From NCBI GenBank assembly GCA_028527945.1, contig JAQQAK010000320.1:1-5895 (forward strand): a DNA stretch of 5,895 nt, read 5' to 3'. A program made the position numbers and the translations under genes. Positions within the stretch are counted from its first letter, which is position 1. Each line of letters starts with the position of its first letter. Under the pieces are notes generated by a model. It was not told where the DNA came from. It saw only the letters and a program-made list of their open reading frames with translations, and ran no database searches. Source of the DNA: Spirochaetaceae bacterium (GTDB taxonomy: Bacteria > Spirochaetota > Spirochaetia > UBA9216). Below are positions 1-5,109 of the stretch, piece after piece.

Positions 1-1009
1 TTAAATCTTCACCAACAGCTATATATCCTATTACAATAACATCATCATCTGGATCGCTTGTATCAACTCCGCGTTGAATCTTTTTAATTTTAGCTCTGGT
101 TAAACTATCTCCATTATTATTGGGGTGAATTATTGCAAGATCGTATTTTTTTAATGTATTAATAGCATTGTCATCAATGGTGCCATAATAAATAATGTAG
201 TTGTCAACCCAGTCAAATCTGTCATATTCAAGATCTGCCTCTTCTTCAAAATATACCTTGCTTTGTATACCAACAGAATATAGTTTGTCACTGTTAAAGG
301 CAAATATTTTATAATAATATGTTTGTCCATTATTTATTTCAGTATCACGGTATGATGTATCTGTACCAGAATAAATTATAGAAACTCCGCTGATTATATC
401 TCCGGCAGAATAGCTTGTTCCTGTCACAGGTTCCCATGTGATTGGTGAAATAGATCTTGCAACAATAAAACTTGATGCTTCGCTGTTTGTTTCTTCCCAT
501 TTTAAGCTTATGTAATAATTTTTTTGTACTGCCTCTTCAAGTGTAGGTGTATAAACTACTGAGATGTTTCCTGTGTCAGAAGAACCATCAGAGGATGAGT
601 CTTCAATCTTTATTTTTACTTCGATAGGATCCGCGTAAGTAAAGTCTTTATCAGCGGCAAATAATTTATATATATAAATAGAGCCTTTTGTTATATCTAA
701 ATCAGAGTATGACGTATCTGTTCCTGAATAAAGTAATCCTGAAATACCGGAACTCAAACTATATTCAGTGCCGTTTTCTGGAGTCCAGTCTGATTCTTCT
801 GACAGTTTTAAAAGAATATAGTTATACTGTTCTGATGAGGAAGAAGCCTTCCAGCTTAATGTTATAGATTCGTTTGTTTTTACAATAGTGTTCCATACAG
901 CTGAAACTGGTGTTGTTATAGTAACTGTATCATCTTGGCATCCATCCAGGAATATTAAAAAAGTAATTAGGAATAAAGGTATTAATAATGATCCTGTTTT
1001 TAATTTCAT
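1..1009 (-). CDS. Secreted lipoprotein with two FN3-like repeats and the start of a GH114/TM1410-type glycosidase domain (3' part missing)
   Basis: Reading the minus strand from ATG at 1009-1007 gives 336 residues with no stop before the window edge, so the C-terminal part is missing. Residues 1-23 form a signal peptide (MKLK, a hydrophobic core, then FLDG) ahead of Cys24. The lipobox LDGC has an unusual Asp at -2, which suits the relaxed spirochaetal pattern, so a lipid-anchored envelope or surface protein is inferred. Two fibronectin-III-like modules follow, at about 32-135 and 148-255. Each has a central Trp strand (ITLSWK, ISLKWE), the shared segment YSGTDTSY, and a Tyr-rich strand (YIYKLFAAD, YYYKIFAFN). 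From about 260 the sequence (YDLAIIHPNN at 289-298, then VIGYIAVGEDL at 326-336) resembles the first two beta strands of the GH114 endo-alpha-1,4-polygalactosaminidase / TM1410 barrel. A role in degrading or remodelling amino-sugar polysaccharide is inferred from family only; the catalytic residues lie mostly beyond the window. The start is supported by the signal peptide. No clear Shine-Dalgarno sequence precedes it. Confidence 0.82.
   Translation of the reverse strand, partial: MKLKTGSLLIPLFLITFLIFLDGCQDDTVTITTPVSAVWNTIVKTNESITLSWKASSSSEQYNYILLKLSEESDWTPENGTEYSLSSGISGLLYSGTDTSYSDLDITKGSIYIYKLFAADKDFTYADPIEVKIKIEDSSSDGSSDTGNISVVYTPTLEEAVQKNYYISLKWEETNSEASSFIVARSISPITWEPVTGTSYSAGDIISGVSIIYSGTDTSYRDTEINNGQTYYYKIFAFNSDKLYSVGIQSKVYFEEEADLEYDRFDWVDNYIIYYGTIDDNAINTLKKYDLAIIHPNNNGDSLTRAKIKKIQRGVDTSDPDDDVIVIGYIAVGEDL
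351..375 (-). repeat. Direct repeat copy in the second FN3-like module
   Basis: This 25-base segment matches positions 708-732 at 22 of 25 bases. It encodes the YSGTDTSY stretch of the second FN3-like module, at about residues 213-220. The copies are 357 bases (119 codons) apart and in frame, which points to tandem duplication of a whole domain in the lipoprotein gene. Confidence 0.75.
708..732 (-). repeat. Direct repeat copy in the first FN3-like module
   Basis: Partner of the segment at 351-375, with three mismatches. It encodes the same YSGTDTSY stretch in the first FN3-like module, at about residues 94-101. Flanking protein similarity is weaker but continues on both sides (YIYKLFA versus YYYKIFA downstream), so the nucleotide repeat is the best-kept core of a duplicated domain and not a mobile repeat. 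Confidence 0.75.
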
Positions 1010-1028
1010 CTTATATTTTTCCAGAATA

Positions 1029-1057
1029 ATCTTAACAAATAAACAAAGATAAAACAA
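1029..1057 (-). promoter_or_regulatory. Candidate sigma-70-type promoter for the lipoprotein gene
   Basis: On the minus strand, TTGTTT (1057-1052) and TAAGAT (1034-1029) are separated by exactly 17 bases. A TG one base before the -10 box makes it an extended -10. Transcription would start about 13-15 bases upstream of the ATG at 1009, giving a very short leader. The match is moderate (3/6 and 4/6 to the consensus hexamers) in AT-rich DNA; spacing and position are the main support. Confidence 0.45.
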
Positions 1058-1058
1058 G

Positions 1059-1086
1059 TTTGCAGCAACACTTACAGCCTTGTAAT
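1059..1086 (+). promoter_or_regulatory. Candidate promoter for the ABC-F gene
   Basis: TTTGCA (1059-1064) and TGTAAT (1081-1086) are 16 bases apart and match the consensus hexamers at 4/6 and 5/6. The start of transcription would be near 1093, leaving a leader of about 22 bases before ATG 1115. Its -35 box lies one base from the -35 box of the opposing lipoprotein promoter, so the two would be back to back. The call rests on motif and position only. Confidence 0.38.
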
Positions 1087-1114
1087 AAACTTGTGTTTCA
1101 GTTATCTTCTACAT

Positions 1115-2752
1115 ATGTTAACAGTTAGTGATATTACTCTATCTTTTGGAGAAAGGGTCCTTTTTAAGGACGTTAATATAAAGTTCCTTCCGGGAAACTG
1201 CTATGGTGTAATCGGCGCGAATGGCGCTGGAAAATCTACTTTTTTAAAGGTTCTTTCTGGAGAACTTGAAGCGGATAAGGGAGATATTATTATTTCTCCC
1301 GGTGAACGAATGGCTGTCCTTCAGCAGGATCAATTTAAATTTGATGATTATTCTGTAATGCATACCGTTATAATGGGTTACAAAAAACTCTATGACGTAA
1401 TGACTGAAAAAGATTCCATTTATGAAAAGGAAGATTTTACAGAGGAAGACGGAATAAGAGCTGCAGAGCTTGAAGGTGATTTTGCCGATATGAACGGTTG
1501 GGAAGCTGAAAGTGAAGCCGCAACCTTGTTAAGTCAATTAGGTGTAACAGAAGACCTTCATTATAAACAAATGAATGAAATAGAGCCGGCTTTAAAGGTT
1601 CGAATTCTTCTTGCTCAGGCTCTTTTTGGTAATCCTGATATTCTTCTACTTGATGAGCCTACAAATAACCTTGATCTTGAATCTATTGCGTGGCTTGAGG
1701 AGTTTCTCTATAAATTTGACAACACAGTTATTGTAGTTTCTCACGATAGACACTTTCTCAATATGGTTTGTACTCATATTGCTGATGTCGATTTTGGAAA
1801 GATTAAGCTTTATGTAGGAAATTATGATTTCTGGTATATGGCCAGTCAGCTTGCTGCAAAGCAGATGAAGGATGACAAAAAACGAAGAGAAGACAAGGTC
1901 GCAGAACTTAAGGAATTTATTCAAAGATTCAGTTCTAACGCGTCAAAGGCAAAACAGGCTACCAGCCGTAAGAAGCTTATTGATAAACTCACAATTGATG
2001 ATATAGAACCTTCTTCACGAAAATTTCCTTATGTTGATTTTAAACCTTCACGTGAACCAGGGAATAATATCCTCTCAATTGAAAATTTATCAAAAACTAT
2101 TGACGGTGAAGTTGTATTAAAAGATTTTTCATTAACCGTTAACAAGGGTGACAAAATTGCTTTTGTTGGTCCTATGCATGCTTCAAAAACTGCTTTATAT
2201 GAAATACTTTCAGGTAAGACCGAAGCGGATTCAGGAACATTTGAATGGGGAGTTACAATAAAGTATGGTTACTTTCCAAAAGATAATACTGAATTATTTG
2301 AAAATGATTATAATATTGTTGAATGGCTTCAGCAGTACACAGAAGAAGATGAAGAATCTTTTGTAAGAGGTTTTCTTGGAAGAATGTTGTTTAGCGGAGA
2401 TGAAGCTCTAAAAAAGGTTAAGGTTTTATCAGGAGGAGAGAAGGTTAGATGTATGCTTTCTAAACTCATGCTTGAAGAACCCAATGTCCTTATTTTTGAT
2501 GAGCCTACAAATCATCTTGATTTGGAATCTATAACAGCCTTGAATAATGCTCTTATAAAGTTTCCTGGTTCAATTTTGTTTAATTCTCATGACCATCAGT
2601 TTGTTCATTCTTCTTCAAACAGAATAATTGAGTTTGCTCCAAATGGTGCTGTAATAGATAAGATGATGCCTTTTGATGAATATCTTGTAGATGAAAGTGT
2701 CAAAGAGCTTAGAGATTCTTACTGGCAGGGACATCATGATCTTTCAATATAA
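1115..2752 (+). CDS. ABC-F family ATPase, YkpA/YbiT-like subgroup, with one degenerate ATP site
   Basis: A 545-residue soluble protein with two ABC cassettes in tandem and no membrane segments, the ABC-F layout of proteins that act on the ribosome. Domain 1: Walker A GANGAGKS (34-41), Walker B ILLLDEP (176-182, Glu181 as catalytic base), switch His in SHDR (209-212). A charged helical linker at about 235-312, rich in Lys and Arg, corresponds to the ABC-F interdomain arm that contacts P-site tRNA in studied members. Domain 2: signature LSGGE (438-442), Walker B LIFDEP (459-464, Glu463), and SHDHQF (491-496), typical of the YkpA-like subgroup. The domain 1 signature is replaced by IEPAL (156-160) and the domain 2 Walker A by GPMHASKT (352-359). 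An in-frame TTG at 1091 would add eight residues, but family proteins start at the ML-TVSDITLSFG position, so ATG 1115 is chosen. No Shine-Dalgarno is visible. Whether it is a translation factor or an antibiotic-resistance factor cannot be told; the YkpA-like subgroup argues for a housekeeping role. Confidence 0.93.
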   Translation: MLTVSDITLSFGERVLFKDVNIKFLPGNCYGVIGANGAGKSTFLKVLSGELEADKGDIIISPGERMAVLQQDQFKFDDYSVMHTVIMGYKKLYDVMTEKDSIYEKEDFTEEDGIRAAELEGDFADMNGWEAESEAATLLSQLGVTEDLHYKQMNEIEPALKVRILLAQALFGNPDILLLDEPTNNLDLESIAWLEEFLYKFDNTVIVVSHDRHFLNMVCTHIADVDFGKIKLYVGNYDFWYMASQLAAKQMKDDKKRREDKVAELKEFIQRFSSNASKAKQATSRKKLIDKLTIDDIEPSSRKFPYVDFKPSREPGNNILSIENLSKTIDGEVVLKDFSLTVNKGDKIAFVGPMHASKTALYEILSGKTEADSGTFEWGVTIKYGYFPKDNTELFENDYNIVEWLQQYTEEDEESFVRGFLGRMLFSGDEALKKVKVLSGGEKVRCMLSKLMLEEPNVLIFDEPTNHLDLESITALNNALIKFPGSILFNSHDHQFVHSSSNRIIEFAPNGAVIDKMMPFDEYLVDESVKELRDSYWQGHHDLSI

Positions 2753-2778
2753 AAAATTCTGAATCATATAACATTAAC

Positions 2779-2823
2779 GTTGTAAATTTTCCTTTAAATT
2801 AAGGGAAATTTACAACAATTTTT
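2779..2823 (+). terminator. Intrinsic terminator after the ABC-F gene
   Basis: A 16-bp stem (2779-2794 paired with 2801-2816, with a single T-G wobble at 2790/2805) closes a six-base loop and is followed by AA and then five T (2819-2823). It starts 26 bases after the ABC-F stop. There is no comparable T tract on the other side, so it should act in the plus direction only, separating ABC-F transcription from nifS. Confidence 0.85.
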
Positions 2824-2873
2824 GTCTTTTGTTTCTATTTATAAGAACTTTTTCAATTCATTTTTCTCAGAGC

Positions 2874-2902
2874 TTGCCTTAACCAAAATATATGACTATA
2901 TT
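2874..2902 (+). promoter_or_regulatory. Candidate promoter of the nifS-nifU-cysK operon, leaderless or nearly so
   Basis: TTGCCT (2874-2879) and TATATT (2897-2902) have an ideal 17-base spacer and match the consensus hexamers at 4/6 and 5/6. Only eight bases separate the -10 box from the nifS ATG at 2911, so RNA should begin at about 2908-2911. This agrees with the lack of any Shine-Dalgarno before nifS. Between the terminator and this promoter (2824-2873) I see only T-rich sequence with no further structure. Confidence 0.5.
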
Positions 2903-2903
2903 T
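2886..2903. promoter_or_regulatory. Palindrome over the nifS -10 box, possible operator
   Basis: AAATATA, a four-base TGAC spacer, and TATATTT form a perfect inverted repeat with seven-base arms. The right arm contains the proposed -10 box. A repressor bound here would block the promoter directly, and Rrf2/IscR-type regulators control Fe-S operons in many bacteria. The arms are pure A/T, so chance occurrence in this AT-rich DNA is a real possibility. Confidence 0.3.
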
Positions 2904-2910
2904 CTTAATT

Positions 2911-4089
2911 ATGGAACGCGTATATTTAGATAATAATGCAACTACAATGGTAGACCCACTGGTAACAGAGGCTATGCAGCCATTCTTTACTCAAATGTAT
3001 GGAAATCCGAATTCTTTGCATAGTTTTGGAACAGAAGTTCACCCATATATGGGGATTGCCCTTGATAGATTGTATGCAGGAATAAATGCATCTGATGAAG
3101 ATGATATAATAATAACCAGTTGTGCCTCTGAAGGTAACAATAATGTAATAAAATCTGTTTATTTTGATTGTTTTATGAATCATCGAAAAATGCAGATGAT
3201 AACAAGCGCTATTGAACATCCATCTGTTTCTCAAGTTTATTTATTCTTGGAGAAATTAGGTGTTGACGTAAAATGGCTTCCGGTTAATAGCCAGGGTATT
3301 ATAGACCCTGAAGAGCTTAAGGCCGCGATAGATCCAGACCGGACTGCCCTTGTTTCTATTATGTGGGCCAATAATGAAACCGGACTTATTAACCCTGTAA
3401 AAGAATATGCTGAAATATGTCATGAAAATGGTGTTAAGCTTCATATTGACGGTGTTCAGGCTGTAGGCAAGATTCCTGTAGATATGCAGGACGTAAGAGC
3501 CGATTACCTTACATTTAGTGCCCATAAATTTCATGGACCTAAAGGAGTAGGCGGTTTATATGTAAGAAAAAACGCTAATCTTATTCCTCTTCTTCATGGA
3601 GGCGAGCAGATGGGTGGTCTTCGGGCAGGAACAGTTGATACTCCCTATATGATAGGAATGGGGTTGGCAATGGAGCTTGCTGTAAAGAATATTGAATATG
3701 AAAATAAAGAGGTCAGAAGGCTTAGAAATAAACTTGAGGATGCTCTTCTCGATATAGATGATGTTGAAGTTATTGGAGAGCGAAGTTTAAGAACGCCAAA
3801 TACTATTCTTGCAAGTTTCAGAGGCGTTGAAGGCGAGGCCTTTTTGTGGGATCTTAACCAGAAGGGTGTTGCCGCTTCTACCGGAAGCGCATGCTCATCT
3901 GAGTCTTTAGAGTCTAATCCTACTTTTGTGGCTATGGATATAGGATCAGATCTTTCTCACACAGGAATGCGCTTCAGCCTTTCAAGATATACAACAGAAG
4001 ATGAAATTGATTATGCTATTGATGCGGTTAAAACATCAGTTAAAAGATTAAGAGAGATCTCCTCAACAGGAGATAAGGGGTATATATAA
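2911..4089 (+). CDS. nifS: Cysteine desulfurase NifS
   Basis: A 392-residue, PLP-dependent, class I cysteine desulfurase that converts L-cysteine to alanine and holds the sulfur as an enzyme persulfide for Fe-S cluster assembly in the cytoplasm. Visible landmarks are the N-terminal YLDNNATT (5-12), His103 in IEHPSV over the cofactor ring, NNETG (154-158), Asp180 and Gln183 in HIDGVQ, the Schiff-base Lys206 in SAHKFHGPKG, and the persulfide Cys328 in STGSACSS on the long mobile loop. Length is normal and no domain is missing. The cofactor loop reads TSCASEGNN (69-77) where most family members have TSGATESNN. As I recall the Helicobacter pylori NifS, it shares the TSCA form and high similarity throughout, which would place this protein in that subfamily. 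There is no Shine-Dalgarno before ATG 2911; the family N-terminus (MERVYLDNNATT) fixes the start. nifU follows after 54 bases. Confidence 0.96.
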   Translation: MERVYLDNNATTMVDPLVTEAMQPFFTQMYGNPNSLHSFGTEVHPYMGIALDRLYAGINASDEDDIIITSCASEGNNNVIKSVYFDCFMNHRKMQMITSAIEHPSVSQVYLFLEKLGVDVKWLPVNSQGIIDPEELKAAIDPDRTALVSIMWANNETGLINPVKEYAEICHENGVKLHIDGVQAVGKIPVDMQDVRADYLTFSAHKFHGPKGVGGLYVRKNANLIPLLHGGEQMGGLRAGTVDTPYMIGMGLAMELAVKNIEYENKEVRRLRNKLEDALLDIDDVEVIGERSLRTPNTILASFRGVEGEAFLWDLNQKGVAASTGSACSSESLESNPTFVAMDIGSDLSHTGMRFSLSRYTTEDEIDYAIDAVKTSVKRLREISSTGDKGYI

Positions 4090-4096
4090 TAGAATT

Positions 4097-4123
4097 ATAT
4101 TGGACTTTATGTCCGGTGTTTTT
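4097..4123 (+). terminator. Weak hairpin with T-run between nifS and nifU
   Basis: Bases 4097-4105 can pair with 4111-4119 around a TTTAT loop. The core is GGAC/GTCC, three of the nine pairs are G-U, and the hairpin leads into TTTTT (4119-4123, partly within the stem). It could cause partial termination or mark an RNA processing site that sets the nifS to nifU ratio. It is too weak to be called a full terminator, and the genes clearly belong together. Confidence 0.25.
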
Positions 4124-4132
4124 ATGCTATTT

Positions 4133-4137
4133 GGGAG
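4133..4137 (+). promoter_or_regulatory. Ribosome binding site of nifU
   Basis: GGGAG lies six bases before ATG 4144. This is the only good Shine-Dalgarno sequence before any gene in the window, and it fixes the nifU start. Confidence 0.75.
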
Positions 4138-4143
4138 AAAAAT

Positions 4144-5109
4144 ATGGCAAAGAATGATTTAATAGGTGGAGCTCTCTGGGAGCATTATTCAGACAAAGTC
4201 AGCGAAAGAATGAATAATCCCAAGTATATGGGCGAAATAACAGAAGAAGAGGCTGCAAAAAAAGGCGCTAAACTTATAGTTGCGGATTTTGGAGCTGATT
4301 CTTGTGGAGATGCTGTAAGACTTTTTTGGATGGTAGATCCTGAAACCGATATAATTTTAGATTCAAAATATAAGAGCTTTGGTTGCGGTACTGCTATCGC
4401 TTCAAGTGATGTTACAGCTGAGCTTTGTATTGGTAAGACAGTTGATGAAGCTGTCAAGATTACAAATATTGATGTAGAAAAGGCTCTTCGTGATGAGCCA
4501 GATAAGCCTGCTGTTCCTCCTCAGAAAATGCATTGCTCTGTAATGGCTTATGATGTTATTAAAAAGGCTGCGTCGCTTTATAAAAATGTTGATATGTCGG
4601 CTTTTGAAGAAGAAGAGATTGTCTGTGAATGCGCCAGAGTTTCACTTAGTACTATAAAAGAAGTTATTAAACTTAATGACCTTCATACTGTAGATGAAAT
4701 TACACAATACACAAAGGCTGGAGCATTTTGTAAATCATGTATAAAGCCGGGCGGCCATGAAGAGCGAAAACATCACCTTGAAGATATTTTGCGTGATACT
4801 CGTGCTGAAATGGAAAGAGACAGGTTAAATAAATCTTCTGAAGATCTTTCTTTCTCTGAATTAACGCTAATCCAGAAACATAAAAAGATTGAAGAAGTTA
4901 TAGAAGATTCTATTCTACCTGTTTTAAATGCTGATGGTGGAAGCCTTGAGGTTGTAGATATGAAAGAAGTAGATGAATTTACAGATATTTATATACGATA
5001 TAAAGGTGCTTGTGCTGGATGTGCTGCAAGTCGAACAGGTACTTACGAGGCCATAAGCGATGCTCTTAAAAAGAACGCGGATGTTTCAGTCAGGGTTCAT
5101 ATTCTGTAA
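4144..5109 (+). CDS. nifU: Fe-S cluster scaffold NifU, three-domain form
   Basis: A 321-residue modular scaffold on which Fe-S clusters are built with sulfur from NifS and then handed to target proteins. Domain 1 (about 1-150) is IscU-like, with ligand cysteines Cys54 (SCGDA, with Asp56), Cys81 (GCGTAIASSD) and Cys131 (KMHCSVMAYD). Domain 2 (about 158-205) is the permanent [2Fe-2S] domain with Cys161, Cys163, Cys196 and Cys199; its CxC-x32-CxxC spacing equals that of Azotobacter NifU. A charged linker (about 205-240) leads to domain 3 (about 245-321), an Nfu domain with Cys290 and Cys293 in CAGC. All nine expected cysteines are present. Compared with Azotobacter NifU, the first cysteine lies 19 residues further in, and the gap from second to third is 50 instead of 44, with a Pro-rich segment (KPAVPPQ) just before the third. 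From memory, Helicobacter pylori NifU has the same features. The gene overlaps cysK by one base. General Fe-S assembly, not nitrogen fixation, is the likely role, as no nitrogenase genes are in view. Confidence 0.96.
   Translation: MAKNDLIGGALWEHYSDKVSERMNNPKYMGEITEEEAAKKGAKLIVADFGADSCGDAVRLFWMVDPETDIILDSKYKSFGCGTAIASSDVTAELCIGKTVDEAVKITNIDVEKALRDEPDKPAVPPQKMHCSVMAYDVIKKAASLYKNVDMSAFEEEEIVCECARVSLSTIKEVIKLNDLHTVDEITQYTKAGAFCKSCIKPGGHEERKHHLEDILRDTRAEMERDRLNKSSEDLSFSELTLIQKHKKIEEVIEDSILPVLNADGGSLEVVDMKEVDEFTDIYIRYKGACAGCAASRTGTYEAISDALKKNADVSVRVHIL

Noticed and set aside
1091..1114. TTG at 1091 as an upstream start for the ABC-F protein
   Set aside because: The eight added residues (MCFSYLLH) have no counterpart at the family N-terminus, no SD precedes the TTG, and the candidate transcription start is near 1093.
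1010..1114. Riboswitch, small RNA or tRNA in the divergent region
   Set aside because: No stable stem or conserved motif seen in about 105 bases; the space is filled by the two candidate promoters.
1646..1924. Minus-strand open frame of 92 residues inside the ABC-F gene
   Set aside because: It lies entirely opposite a strongly conserved coding region, has no recognisable domain and no start signals, and is explained as a shadow of the real gene.
2888..2912. A full IscR type 1 binding site
   Set aside because: Only the left half agrees; the right-half AGTC core is absent and many of the remaining matches are A/T positions expected in AT-rich DNA. Kept only as a tentative operator finding.
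2926..3534. Two minus-strand open frames opposite nifS
   Set aside because: Low-complexity Ile/Tyr/Cys-rich translations opposite conserved motifs; no independent evidence of coding.
4185..4457. Minus-strand open frame opposite the NifU scaffold domain
   Set aside because: Ser/Ala/Pro-rich translation is the complement of the conserved nifU codons; no family features.
2911..5109. Nitrogen fixation cluster, because of nifS and nifU
   Set aside because: No nitrogenase or cofactor genes are present; these proteins serve general Fe-S assembly in several non-fixing bacteria, and cysK next door fits that role.
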